Positions 1-11,984 of a DNA stretch of 64,000 bases are shown here, one piece after another. The stretch is from assembly GCA_014898415.1 (NCBI GenBank), contig RCTD01000024.1:806001-870000 (forward strand). The letters are read 5' to 3'. Positions within the stretch are counted from its first letter, which is position 1. Every line of letters begins with the position of its first letter. Made by a program: the position numbers and the translations under genes. Source of the stretch: Stromatinia cepivora. Taxonomy: Eukaryota > Ascomycota > Leotiomycetes > Helotiales > Sclerotiniaceae. The notes beneath the pieces are model-generated. The model made no database searches. It saw only the letters and a list, made by a program, of their open reading frames with translations, and was not told the origin of the DNA.

Positions 1-1480
1 ACGTCAGATATATTTAGACTCATCTCATTATCCAACTCGGATGCATGGCTTCGGTTATATCGAGTATGTCACGTATGCATGCCATAACTATGTATTACGC
101 AGTACTTATTTCCTGAATCACAACTATAATTTGCGTCTAATTAGATTGGTTATAGAGATCAACTAGGTGATATATATGCGTTTATTAATAGCTTTGTAGG
201 AAAGATAAATAATAAATATAATAATAATAACAATAAAATTTATAATATAGGGAAATTGATTTTTTAAATTAGAAATTTCGATATAGAATTATAATATTAT
301 ATTAATCGAATATTAATTAAATATTAAAAATTGATTACTTAATAATATAAAGATAAATTAATCAAAGATTGAGCAATCATAAATTGTTAGGATTATAAAA
401 TCCGAAGCTGGATTGTTGCTTCGTTGTTTGTTTTATAATGCTGAGTCAATTCTAGCTTTAAAGAAGAGGAAAGAGAGAGGGAGGAGATATTTATAAGTTA
501 TGATATTAAACGAAAAAGAATTATAGGAATTATATAAGAAAAAAAGATAAACTGAAGTCTCGCAGCCAAATTAATAATAATCATCTCATCTAATACTCTA
601 TCGTATCAAATGATATATAAAAAAAGTGTCGGAATATGAATCACGTGCATGGTAAGGATGGTAAGGATGGTAAGGATCACGTGCCCACTAGTGTTCGCAC
701 TAGTGCCTCGGCACACACCATTATATAGCTCCTCACCTTCTATAGATTCTAGCTCTCTAGGCAAATCAAAACGTATTAACTATAAGAGTATTATACGTTC
801 GTTGATAAGCTTCACTTCCCCGTATACAGCTGTCCCGACAAAAAGAAAATATATAAGTAAAAGTAGAAGTTCTATAGTACGATAAAAAATAAATGATAAA
901 TAAACAAATCCCCCCCAAAAAATAGATTAACAATTATCCATATATTAAACATGATATAATAGATAGATATATTATTAAAATACGATTCGTTCGTTTGATT
1001 GCTATAGATATAGACATAAAGAGAGCAGGAGGCATTTCTGGATGGAGGAAGGTGAAGCGAATTGTGAGCTAATTGTGAGCTAATTGTGATGTAGATGAGG
1101 AGTGGATTGTGAGGGTAAAGTTGGATATATTGGTATTATAATAGCTGATATTGGTTGTATGGTTTTTGTATTATGGGTAGGAGGGAGAAGGGGGAAGGTA
1201 GAGGGTTATGAGTTATATACCTATTAGTATATTTGATGGCGCTACAGTGCATGTGGGACACAGCTGATTTGAAGGTGATGAGTGAGCGGCCTGTACATAC
1301 ATGAATATTTATGTCACGGATTCCTCGTCTACTCGGTTGATTTAAAACTTCCTCAATGCTTTAATTTCCCCATCCTATTTTTCTTTCCATACATAGCGGT
1401 TTCAGTTGATCAGCTCGTCAATTCTCCGTCCCTTCAATGCTTCTCCCTGTCCTACCTTTCTTTCCAGTTAGATATCTAAT
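1..1480. other. Gene-free AT-rich flank
   Basis: No convincing gene is visible. The first 1 kb is strongly AT-rich. A short open frame at 649-885 begins inside a tandem 'atggtaagg' tract and resembles nothing. At 1060-1090 a 12-bp unit (aattgtgagcta) is repeated about 2.5 times. The right end runs into the 3' side of the minus-strand gene at 1481. Confidence 0.6.
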
Positions 1481-2464
1481 TCATGAGCCCATCGTCTTCT
1501 TTTTTCTCCTTTTCTCCAATACTTGTTTGGCCCCATCCCGACTTCGCTTCAACGAAATTCCATCTTCCGATTCCTCTCCCTCTCCATCCCCATCTCCCTT
1601 TTCCAGCAGCAACCTTTGCTTCCTAGTCTCCAATTTCCTTTTATTCTCAAACCTAGCCGACAAATTCCTACATTCCCCCTCATGTCTCGACATAACCCAA
1701 CAATATTCCCCACCATTCGTCTGGGGCTCGATAGTAATTTGAGTTCCTCTCGGCATAGCCTTCACAATAACATCCGGACGCAAATGCAAACATTTATCCG
1801 GGATCTTGCGTATCTCCTCTTCATTCTTGATAGCATGTTTCTTGCGATCGAGAAACACATGGATTTCTACTACGGCCCTCTTGCTGCCTTGTAACCATGC
1901 TCGTGCTATCCTTAGTTGTTTTTGTATATGATGCCAATCATGCGTCGCGTGGAAAGGAAATAATTTGACTCGGCGCGCAGAGGCATAACCACCCGGTGCG
2001 GATTTTAGACCCCGTGATGCGGGCATCGGTTTGGTGATTTCTTCTTCCGAGATTTTTTGTAAATAGTATTGATTTGAATTATGTCGGTTTGCGGGTCGTG
2101 CGAGAAATGTTCCATGTTGGATGTGATTTTCCAGTATCCATTTCAAGTTTGTTTTCTTGATGGGATTTGGTTTGATGTTGGCTATTGTTGTTTTTTCATC
2201 GTCTTGGATGGATGAGGATTGGGATTCTATCGAGTCCGAATCGATTAAATGGACTTGACATGATTCGGGATCACTGATGATGAAATTTTTATAATCTGTA
2301 AGTTTTTGTAGTCCAACTTTGCTCGGAGTTGTGGTGTAGGTAAAAAGTTTGATTGTTCGGTATTGTTGTTGGAAGGTTGATGGGCGATATAAGTTTTTGA
2401 TTTTAGGAATTCGATTAGACCAGTTTGACGATATCGATATCGATATCGATCGAATAGTAAACAT
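1481..2464 (-). CDS. Predicted mitochondrial protein, possible IF3-C-like fold
   Basis: This is a single-exon frame of 327 codons. The first Met at 2464 is used because the following ~48 residues form a typical mitochondrial presequence: many Arg, Ser and Thr and no Asp or Glu. The middle (about residues 160-260) contains 'HDWHHIQKQLRIARAWLQG', then a basic 'FLDRKKHAIKN' strand/loop and 'HLRPDVIVKAMPRGTQITIE'. The order and spacing are like the alpha-beta fold of the C-terminal domain of bacterial and mitochondrial translation initiation factor 3 (yeast Aim23 type). The tail (from about 265) is charged and low complexity, with a Gly/Glu/Asp run and a Lys/Arg-rich end. If the resemblance holds, it would act on the mitochondrial small ribosomal subunit. 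The presequence is seen directly; the IF3 relation is inference and could be wrong. Overlapping frames on the other strand are shadows. Confidence 0.6.
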   Translation of the reverse strand: MFTIRSISISISSNWSNRIPKIKNLYRPSTFQQQYRTIKLFTYTTTPSKVGLQKLTDYKNFIISDPESCQVHLIDSDSIESQSSSIQDDEKTTIANIKPNPIKKTNLKWILENHIQHGTFLARPANRHNSNQYYLQKISEEEITKPMPASRGLKSAPGGYASARRVKLFPFHATHDWHHIQKQLRIARAWLQGSKRAVVEIHVFLDRKKHAIKNEEEIRKIPDKCLHLRPDVIVKAMPRGTQITIEPQTNGGEYCWVMSRHEGECRNLSARFENKRKLETRKQRLLLEKGDGDGEGEESEDGISLKRSRDGAKQVLEKRRKKKTMGS

Positions 2465-3140
2465 TGAGTTTGAATAGAGGAAGGTTTGGGATGTTTAAGG
2501 TAAGAGTTGATTGATCATGAAGCTCATGATCACTCTGTAAGTTGTGTTGAAGTTCATGAATAACTCCAAAATTGGTTCACCGCTTTAGCAGAAAATGAGC
2601 ACCGTTCGTAGAATCCCTGCAAAAACCATAGTTTCTCATATAAAATTAAATATCGAATAACTTTTTCAATATTAAATTAAAATAGTTAAGATTTTGGAAT
2701 ATAATAATTAAATATAATTGAATCATAAAAAATAATATTTTTTATTTTTATAATTTTTGTTCAAAAGTTATATCAATTTAAAATTTAAAACCTTTAAAAT
2801 TTCGAATATATAATATTTTTTTTATATAAAATAAACGATCTTTTTGAAATTTTTTGATTTTTTGATTTCAAATATATACAATTCTAATTTTTTTAAAAAA
2901 TATTCTATTTAATTTTTAATAAATTTAAATTAATTATCTTAATTTTTCATATAAATAACAAGGTCTGAAAAGTTGAAAAATCGTGAATTTTGATGTGATT
3001 TCGCTTAGTGTATGATGAACCCTTTCTTACATGTCTGCGAAAATAAAATTTTTTTGTCGAAATTCCTCGATAAAACAAAGTTATTATACTGATTGGACTT
3101 CCCTTACAATATCTATCTATTTTCCTTCATGAATAGTCTG
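2465..3140. other. Intergenic, AT-rich relic tract
   Basis: The first 130 bp are of ordinary composition and would hold the promoter of the minus-strand gene. From about 2640 to 2960 the DNA is almost pure A/T with no frame, like decayed repeat DNA. I recognise nothing else in it. Confidence 0.5.
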
Positions 3141-3199
3141 CCTCCACGGCAGTGGCCTCCGGAGGGCCAGCGGAGCGACATTTCAATCGATTTATTATA
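3141..3199 (+). repeat. Dispersed 60-bp repeat, copy 1
   Basis: A GC-rich 38-bp core starting CCTCCACGGCAGTGGCC, followed by 'catttcaat' and an AT tail. A second copy in the same orientation lies at 17006-17065, differing at about seven positions plus a 1-base offset. Both are intergenic. It could be the end of a small transposon or a family of short dispersed elements. Confidence 0.75.
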
Positions 3200-3642
3200 T
3201 GGATTCAATTGATTCTTCTTCATGGGGGCAAGCCGAGGATTTGGACTTTTACTATATTCATGATATTTGTGATTTTCAATTCTTACTTGGTTGTTTTGTT
3301 ATATTCAGGATAATATCTAATATTTATTTCATGTCATTGTTTATGATCTTTATGATGTTTGTCTTGTATGCGAGGTATTTTTGATTGGTTCATCGTTGAG
3401 CGTCTTGATACTTTCTACATACTTCCATTATGTATATTTAGGTCAATGCAAGTTAATAACCAATTACTTTGATGCGATGATGCGATGATGGTACTGTGTA
3501 AAGAGGTGAAGTGTCGGGAATTAGTTGATTTGTTCTCTATTTGTTTGTAATTTTCTTAGGTGGTGATGAAATTTCATCGAGTTTCCATCGTAATTTGTGT
3601 AAGGTTTTTTTTTAGATGAAACGGGTGAGTACGCGGGTGGAC

Positions 3643-4075
3643 TACGGAGGTTGATGGGGTAAGTATTGTAAGACATTTTTTACCCACATATCGCTGTTTT
3701 TCCTGTCTTTTGATGCTGCTTTAAACAATTTGAATAGATATTAAGCTGTTCTCTCTTCAAATTTCGAATTTTGATTGTATTTTGCAATAATTTGATGATT
3801 TTGAAATTTTTAAAATTGATATAACCTCTTTTAATAACTTTAGAATAGATTTTTGAATAAAAAATTAATGATTTTGAATGATTTTGAATGATTTTGAATG
3901 ATTTTGAATGATTTTGAATAAATAATTGAGAATTTACAATACTTTAATCACTTAGATTTCACCATACAAATTTTCAATCAGCGTAATGATATTATTGGTC
4001 AAAGCCCCTGTCTGTGGAACCAAGCACGGTCATTTTTTGGTGTGTCTTACAATACTTACCCCATCAACCTCCGTA
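3643..4075. mobile_element. Element with 33-bp perfect terminal inverted repeats (MITE-like)
   Basis: The 33 bases at 3643-3675 (beginning TACGGAGGTTGATGGGG) recur exactly, inverted, at 4043-4075. They enclose 367 bp of AT-rich non-coding DNA containing a 10-bp tandem array. Size, lack of coding capacity and paired inverted ends fit a miniature inverted-repeat element or a deletion derivative of a DNA transposon. I could not define a clean target duplication. The repeat contains a consensus 5' splice site (GTAAGTAT), which may be chance. Confidence 0.6.
3871..3920 (+). repeat. 10-bp tandem repeat (attttgaatg) x5
   Basis: Five head-to-tail copies of attttgaatg, the last with one change, inside the inverted-repeat element. 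Confidence 0.9.
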
Positions 4076-5889
4076 CACTACCTAGAGGATTGATTTGGTG
4101 AGAAGTTCGCATTCGGGTACCTGATTGAGTAAATATACGCAAGGTACAGGATTAATTCAATTGGTGGAATGAAAGAGAGTTTTCTATACACTACACCATT
4201 TCAGTATAAGCGGTAATGTTACTAGATTCAAAATAGTAAAGCTTCAAACTAATCCTCAAGCATTTCACCAATAAAATGACTTGGATCCCCCAGATTAACG
4301 CGGATATGATTATGCTTATCAAGCAATTACTTATCGTGAGGGGAGATCCTTGAGTACCAACATCAAAATATGAGATGCATCTATCTATCTGTTCTTGGGT
4401 TTTGACATGACACAGAATAGATAACTTTACTTTATCCTTTTATCAGTCATCTACTCCATACGAATAGATATAACTTCAAACACCTTTTCTTTCACACTTG
4501 GCTTCTTGGTGCATTGTTCTGCTTTTTCATCATCAGCCACCCAACAGCCACAGAAAGGTACGAGCGCATCAAGAAAATAAGACAGACAGACTCGCCCTAA
4601 ACTTGTCTCAGTAACAATTGATTTGCACTCCACCATTCGCTCTCCTCTTCACTCCCATGGAAAAAGGCTTCAATCTTTCAAACACCATCTTTTCTTTTTT
4701 TCGTCCATCATACCTCCTCTCTTCATCCCATCAAACCTCGTTTCTACTCACAAAACATACATATATCCGAGCACAAAATCCTTCTAGCGATATCAATTGA
4801 AAACAATAGCTTTGCGCGCCGCTGGACTACGCCCCAATCAATGTCTCGCGTTGAATAGTTCGAGGGGAAAGAAACGAAGGTGTACACACTCATTTACACT
4901 TACTCACACTCACACTCGCTCATTCACTCTCACTTACGCTCACTCACACTCACTCACACTCACTCACACTCACTCACACTCACTCACACTCACTTACACT
5001 CACTTACACTCACTCAACATTCATTTTGGATTCCAACTTTATCATTCGTTTTACTATCACGATATACTCAATTGCATTGGTACTCTCTTCTATTGACCAA
5101 AGGAGAAATCAATTCCAACCGCCAACTTCCGACCATTTCCCAACGACCCCATACAATTTTCGGGGTTCCGGACAAGGACGATCAGACCCGCGCGCTTCAG
5201 AGTAACACAAGAAGGAAAGACATCTCACAAAAAAGGAACAAAACAATACTTTTTCTATCGCATAGATCAAGTCAAGCCATGTCAATTTGATCTTCAATTT
5301 ACGAAGACTTTGATATCAGTAATTGGCTTGGATCGCTTCATATCATATGAAGAGTGAATATCTTGTCGCAATCATTTCCAATTCGTGAATAGTCACAATC
5401 CACCCAAAAATGATTCAACAATAGAAATAGCCATATTTCCTTTTTTCTATCGTGTTTCTTGCTCAGCTTCAAGTCACGGTCGACCCGAAAACCTACATCC
5501 ACAATCCTACTGTCCGTCATTAACGTTTCTACCCATTTATTCGACCTCAACCATCCAAGACTAATCATTGTCTTACATCTTTTCATATCCCTCCTCGATT
5601 GACTTTATTTCTTAAGACCAAGTACTTTGACAATTACACAACATCTCAATTGTACATCACCCTCACTCAATCCGCGCAAGTCGATACTTCACAGGCGGAG
5701 AACGACAACTGCATCAATATAACTCCACATTCCTTTGGTCGAGGGAACTCACTCTTTACGAAATATCCAACAATCATTTACGATTCCGATTCCTTCCTTT
5801 TCTAGCCAGGTGCTTCGACATTTTATCAATTGTCATCGTGGCAGAGCCAAACGAATTTAATTAAACATATAACCTTTACTATTTCAAAC
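4076..5889. other. Long upstream region of the KCH1-like gene
   Basis: Pyrimidine-rich on the plus strand, as is common in fungal promoters and 5' leaders. Several small open frames (4618-5805) consist largely of translated CACTCA repeats or simple sequence and look non-coding. The last 80 bases before the ATG at 5890 have no in-frame upstream ATG that would extend the protein. Confidence 0.5.
4883..5016 (+). repeat. CACTCACACT microsatellite
   Basis: About 130 bp of imperfect 10-bp periodic sequence (CACTCACACT and variants with ttacact), about 0.9 kb upstream of the KCH1-like start. It creates the His/Ser/Leu/Thr-rich spurious frames in this area. Confidence 0.9.
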
Positions 5890-8270
5890 ATGGGTTGCGG
5901 TTCCAGACGTGTCAAGGCGGATGATTTGCGTCCAGAACAGAAATGGGACTTTATCGTAAGGTTGGATTGATGTTGAAATTAGGAAAATAACTAATTCCTC
6001 TACAGAGTCTTAATGATTTTAAATCAACATCTTGTTTCACTCCTTTCGCGTATGCATATCTCTGGATCTCTTTGGGTATATCTACCGCTGTCTATGGTGT
6101 GGATACCTTCACTGCAGTTAATCTTTTAGCTTTCAATCGTTGGTCTGGTGAAATTCAACCTAAAATTCCTCTCGATGTTTCAAAATGGATCTTCTCTGGA
6201 TGTATCATTGCCTCTTGGATTAATCTCGGATTCGAACATTTACGATCATGGAGAGTTATGCGACGAGGAGCTGTTGCGGAAAGTTATTTGGACAATCTTG
6301 CTGTTCGACTTGAGAGTGTTAAAATGGGAAAGAATGGTCGAGGTTGGAGAAGATTCTTGGTCTTTGCCGAATTGACCAAATCTAAGAAAGGAACGGAATA
6401 TGTTGCACTATTTACATATTTCGCTTTTCAATGTAAGTCGCATGAAAACTCTCGATTCTTTTTTTCATTTCTAACAATTATAGCTTGGATTCGAGTTGTT
6501 TTTTGTCAAGGACCTCGTCAAGTCATTAATGCATTAACTTTATACTCGGTCTTTCAAGCTAAACTTGATCCTACCGCATCCAATAATGTTGGAAATGATC
6601 TCTTAACATTCTTCAAGAACGTTGGTATTCTTGCAGAGCAACAACATCAACAAGCAGTTATCTTGTCTGGTATGATCTTTACACTTGTTGTTTGGATATT
6701 CTCCGCCTTGAGTCTCATCCTTGCCATCATATTCTACTTATTATTCTTATGGCATTATATTCCAAACCACGATGGAGGACTTACGGGATACTGTGAGCGA
6801 AAGATTAATGGTCGTTTAACAAAGATAGTGAGCGCCAAGGTCAATAAAGCTATCGAGGAAGAGGAAAGAAAAAGGAGAAAGGCAGTTCAGAAAGCAGCAA
6901 AGAAAGGGGAGAAAGTTACGGGACATCAAGCTACTCTTCCAACACTTTTCGATTCAAAGAATGATGATAAACTTCCGGATATGCCTATGCTCAATAGAGC
7001 AGATACGATGGCGACACTACCACAATATACATCTCGACCAGGCACACCAAGTAGTAATATTCCACAAACAGCTAGCTTCGAACTTGAGAAGATGGATCAA
7101 AAACGACCATTACCTCCAAGATCTATTACAGAATCAAGTTATGCTTCAAATGCTCCACTCGTTAATAATGCCAGCGATATGGGAAGATTACCGGATTTAC
7201 CACCACTCGATACTGATATGCAATTCCCTGGTCCACAAAGAGCGAATACTGCAGGATCTCAGGGTAGTCAATGGCAACGTGGTCCACCACAAGGTTTTCA
7301 AGGTCCACCAAGAATGGAATCTGCAATTGGTGACCGTGGTTTTACAGCAAGTCCATTTTCTTATGCTGATGGAAGGAATATTCCTGGATTCCCTGGACCA
7401 CAAAGACAAAATACAATGGATTATTATGGACGACCAATTCCTAGATCACATACACCTATGGGTCCTGGTCCAACTCCATCGATTGGAAGACGTACACCAT
7501 TTGATCCTGCCATGCAAAATCCTCAAAATCGTATGATGTCACCAGAGGAATATGGATCAGAATATGGGCCAGAATATGGAAGACAAACACCTTTCAATCC
7601 AGTTCTTCAGAATCAAGGTCGTTCATCACCAGCTCCAGGATTAGAATTCGGAGGACAAAGACCACCATTTAATTTTTACAATGATCAAGGAAGATCATCT
7701 CCAGCTCCAGGATCTGAGTTTGGTGGACCAAGACCACCTTTCAATTATAATGATCAAGTAAATTCATTACCTGGTACTGGATCTGAGTTCGATCGTAGAA
7801 CACCATTTGATCCAGCTTTACAAAACAATGGACGTTCATCTCCAGCTCCATTAAATATGGGTCGGGGATATGGTACTAGAAGTCCGCCATCAGCTAACCC
7901 AAGTGGATACAAAGCATTCAATCCTAGTTCCATAAATCCAACTTTAATTTCATCAGAACAGCAAGAAGAACAACATGGTTTTGATTTCAGTACGGGTAGA
8001 ATTAGTCCTCAAGTTCGAAATTTCACGGAACCAATTCCTAGAGCTGCTACTACTGGATTTGGGCAAATGGGATCGACTGGAAACAGAAATGAACATTATG
8101 TGGATGAAGAAATGGGATCTATTCAGCCTCCCAGAAGAGCAGCGACGGAAGTTGGAGGTTTTGGTGTAGGTGCAGGTGGAAGAACTCAACAAAATCAGGT
8201 TCATCAAAGACAAGGTTCTGAATCATCTGGGTTTGGATTAGATTCAGCACCTTGGGGAGGTTATAGATGA
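5890..8270 (+). CDS. Kch1-family low-affinity potassium transporter
   Basis: Three exons: 5890-5955, 6006-6432 and 6484-8270 (introns of 50 and 51 nt), giving about 759 residues. The start is set by exon 1, which encodes 'MGCGSRRVKADDLRPEQKWD', the usual N-terminus of this fungal family, and splices in frame to 'SLNDFKSTSCFTPFAYAYLW'. The 51-nt second intron has good GTAAGT/TAG sites but is a multiple of three and stop-free, so retention would add 17 residues. Membrane segments lie at roughly residues 32-60, 73-92, 142-175 and 220-250, with the family core 'AESYLDNLAVRLESVKMG' and 'GPRQVINALTLYSVFQ' between them. Yeast Kch1/Kch2 are plasma-membrane proteins for K+ influx linked to Ca2+ influx. 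The N-terminal MGC(G)S suggests N-myristoylation plus palmitoylation (inference). The last ~450 residues are Pro/Gln/Gly-rich and cytosolic, with repeated 'GRSSPAPG' and 'TPFDPALQN' units. Confidence 0.88.
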
Positions 8271-10436
8271 GGATTTTAAGAAATTTTGAGTGGGCGTATA
8301 ATCTAGGTTTGATTGTATATTTTGAAGGCGAATTTCCAATGGGAGGCATTTAACAGCGATGAATTACATACTTTGATGGTGTTTTGAGGTGGTTCTTTGT
8401 GGTTTAGGGGTTTGGAAGGAGATTTATATCTATTTACGCTCTTTATGAAGATGAGGAAGATGTTGATGTGGATGAGGATGAACCGGAGATCTCTATAACA
8501 CTTGCCTGTGTGGATGATGAGAGAGAGTCCGCTCGTGGGGTGGAATGTATTATATCGGAAGAGAAGGTGGGTGGTAGATGGGGGTGTCGTATATGATTCC
8601 CGGTAGCTTGATGAATGATCGGTCAGGTCGGCGATTGAATGAATGGTCTGATGAATGGATGCGGTGGATTTACCGGTTTGGAGGCGGTGAAACTAAGGGA
8701 TGGATGGTTTTAAGATAGATACCTTTGGGATAGCTTCAACACTTTCATATGATAGATATGTTTGAAGAGATGAATGATACCTTACTCTTTTTTTTTTTTA
8801 CCTTTGATCTATTTTACTGGTGTATATTTCATCCTTTTTGGGGGGCGGGGAAGGGGGTCGAATGATTATATTGTGTTTTACAATCGATGATGATGTGATG
8901 CGATGTAATATAATACTATACTATACGATACTATACGACATGATGTGATGTGATGTTAGATAATAAATAATATAAAAAAAAATATTCAAGTATCTATATC
9001 GAAGTATATATTCTTAATGAATTTAAATATATAATGTTGTAAGAGTTCTGATCCTTACTCACCGCACACCCTTCAATTTCATCTTCAATTTTTAAAATTG
9101 AATAATAAATCAATATTACAATATTTTTCTATTAAAAATCTAAATAATCATTAATGAATAATAACTAATTCTTTTATTTCAATTATATTCTTTAATTTAC
9201 AAATCAATCTTTCTATATATAATCTGAAATTTAAAGAATCAAATATCTTCTACAATCTTTTCAATTCTTATTTTAATGCTTCAATAAAAGTAAATACAAA
9301 TAATAGTTTTTTTAATTCCTTTTTTATTCAACACTATATCTTCTCAATTAAATTAAGATTTAAAGAAAAAAAAATGATTGAAAACTTTTAACTTCATACT
9401 CTAATCGAATTATTTTAATATACTTCAAATAAATCTTTATACTATCTTTCATAAATATTTATTCAAATCCTAATTCATCAAATAAAAAAAATAATTGGAA
9501 TAAAAATCTGATCCTGATATACTATCGAATTGATTCCTTTATTACCCTCAAATTTTTTTTTAAGAAAATTAATAAAGATTTATAATTCCAATTGAAAACT
9601 TTTTATATCATTACAAAAATTCTTTCTGATTTATATATTGATTTGATATAATTATTATACCTTTTTTCTTCAACCCTTTTAAGAATCTATATTCTATTAT
9701 ATTTTTTTAACTCGAAAATACTTTTATCTAATTATATAATCTTCTTTTAATTACCCTTCCTAAATTGATCAATAATAACATTATTAATTCCTTATCAATA
9801 ATATAATAATATAAAATCTAATCTTCTTTTATTTATTACCTCGAAATAAATGACTTAGAATATACTATATAACATTTATAATCATATCAATATAATTCTT
9901 GATAAATTATACAGATTAAAGTATTAATACTAAATATATATTTCATTTATTCAAAAGTTATCCTTTTCTTTCTTTAATCTTTTACTAATTCCTTTATAAT
10001 TTATTGAATCTTTTTAATAATTATTATAAAAAATCAATAAACCTTCCCTTTACAAATAATTCTATATAAATTCGATTCAATAATATTTCAAAATATACTC
10101 AAATTTTTTTCAATCCATTTCTATGATTTCCCGATCTTTTTAACTTGAAACATTCTAATTCGACAAAAAATACTTCAATTCTTATAAAATTTATAAGTAT
10201 TTTTTCCATTATTAAAAAGAATAATCATTTTGATTTTGAATGAAAAATATCAAAGATTGAAATTTTAATGAATTATTTATATTCGAAGATTTGGAAATAA
10301 GATTATAATTATTTCTCGGTAAAGTATATAATTAGAAGTTTTCAGAACTCTTATTATAATATATTGTATTATAATATCATATTATATTATAATTAAAACT
10401 TTCAATTTATCTCTTCCTTAAAGTATATATATATTC
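8271..10436. other. 3' flank of KCH1-like gene and AT-rich gene desert
   Basis: 8271-8900 is ordinary-composition trailer and intergenic sequence with poly-T (8789) and 'gatgtgatg' repeats (8890-8960). From about 8965 the sequence becomes very AT-rich with stops in all frames and no recognisable protein. I read it as decayed repeat DNA, but no family can be named. Confidence 0.5.
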
Positions 10437-11161
10437 CGGAACATTAATCAATTTCGGTATTCGTCAATTAATATAGCGCATTAGTTAATGATTTATATTT
10501 TCGAATGAACTAATCCATTACTCAATATATCTTATTTAGATAAAAATGAGATTATTCGCAAATGAGCTAGTTCACTTATAAATATTTTTTGTATTCTATT
10601 ATATTAATTTAACAAATAAATTAAGATCTACAGAGAATTAAAATCTATAAAATCTATAAGAATTTAAGATTTATAGAAAAAAAACTTTAATATTGTTTGT
10701 TTATTTTATATTGTATATAGTTTTAATTATGATTTATAAATTAATTAAATAATAAATATAAAAGAAATATTATTATCAAAAGAAAAAAGTGATGATGAGA
10801 TTGAAAATAAGAGTAATGATGAGATTGAGAATGACGATGACGAGGTTGAAAATGGGGGCGACGATGAGATTATAGTTTTTTTATTATATAGAAAGAATAA
10901 ATAATAACGAATTAATATATTAAAAGAGTTATATTAGTATATATATTAATTTATTAATCAATGAATTAAGATATTGAATATATTATTTTTGTATGAATTT
11001 AGTTTATTTGTGAATAATCTTAAAATTATTTATTTATATATAAGCTAGTTGATATAGCAATTTTGTTTATTGGTTAATGAATTAGAATATTAATCAATAA
11101 GCTAGCTCATTTCGAAATATATATAGTTGATTGCTTAATTCTCATATTGACCAATGCCCTG
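10437..11161. mobile_element. Possible DNA-transposon relic with decayed inverted ends
   Basis: The right end reads, inverted, CAGGGCATTGGTCAATAT. The left end reads CGGAACATTAATCAATTT. They match if several G-to-A changes are allowed, as expected after RIP. A CAGGG start is common in hAT-type ends. Between them (10790-10870) is a short Asp/Glu-coding triplet-like stretch and otherwise AT-rich sequence. No 8-bp target duplication was found, so this is weak. Confidence 0.3.
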
Positions 11162-11227
11162 GAATAGAATAGAATGTAATATAATAGATTATTAAATAAT
11201 AATAAAATCTATGGGCCCGGTGGATTA

Positions 11228-11260
11228 GATTGATAAACAATTAATTTGTTTACCAATCTA
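11228..11260. repeat. Short imperfect palindrome
   Basis: agattgataaacaa and its near-perfect reverse complement are separated by a few bases, giving a stem of about 14 bp with one mismatch. It sits just left of the (TC)n tract. It could be a hairpin at a transcript end, but no gene clearly ends here. Confidence 0.45.
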
Positions 11261-11276
11261 TCTAGTAATCATTATC

Positions 11277-11280
<4 letters not shown>

Positions 11281-11321
<41 letters not shown>
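11281..11321 (+). repeat. (TC)n microsatellite
   Basis: About 20 uninterrupted TC units in the intergenic space downstream of the BYE1-like gene. Confidence 0.97.
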
Positions 11322-11324
<3 letters not shown>

Positions 11325-11383
11325 AATAACCAGGAATTTCAAACAAAACGATAAGGCTAATCACAATATAAAATTTCATAAAT

Positions 11384-11485
11384 CATCCATCATATCATAT
11401 CATCTATTATATCACATCATCTATTATATCACATCATCTATTATATCACATCATCCATCATATCACATCATCCATCATATCACAT
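11384..11485 (+). repeat. 17-bp minisatellite, 6 copies
   Basis: Exactly six contiguous 17-bp units of the type catctattatatcacat. Three are identical, and three carry the catccatcat variant (the first with a further change). The tract then runs into a CACACA-rich end. Confidence 0.92.
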
Positions 11486-11984
11486 CACACACATCACGCA
11501 TCAACCCAACAACCCATCATAAGACCGGAAAAATACTCAATACTCAATAGCCATCTTATCTCCAAACAAACATCATGGTCTTCATCCATTCCATTCCCTC
11601 CTACAACAAACAAGTAAAGAACAAGAAGAAGGGACATCGATAATAATCATCGAAATTGGTATCTCATAACAAAAGTTATCTGCTTGCTGTCTGTTTGCTA
11701 AAAGCGCCTTACGATACATTACATATAGGTATGACTCGACTTACAAAAGCATGTCGCCGCATTTCAATGTATTACATTTGTACTTTTTAGCCAAGAATTG
11801 AAAGTGGGAGACGAAGGAAACAAAAAAAAGAGAGTAAAGAAAAATATACATGGACAATGAAAAAAAAACTCCACATGATCCATCATTTTGCATCCCGGAA
11901 CGCCAATAAAGTGTATTCTTCCCCAACCACCAGGTGACCTAACTACCATCCACTTTATTCCTGTCCTAAAGTGCATCATGATGA

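Noticed and set aside
1058..1092. AATTGTGAGC units resembling a bacterial lac operator
   Set aside because: Only the half-site recurs in a 12-bp tandem; the full operator is absent and the context is a fungal chromosome.
4797..5290. His/Ser/Thr-rich frames as a secreted or repeat protein
   Set aside because: They are translated CACTCA repeats read in two frames at once; no real coding pattern.
11384..11485. CRISPR-like array
   Set aside because: Units are contiguous 17-mers without spacers, in a eukaryotic genome.
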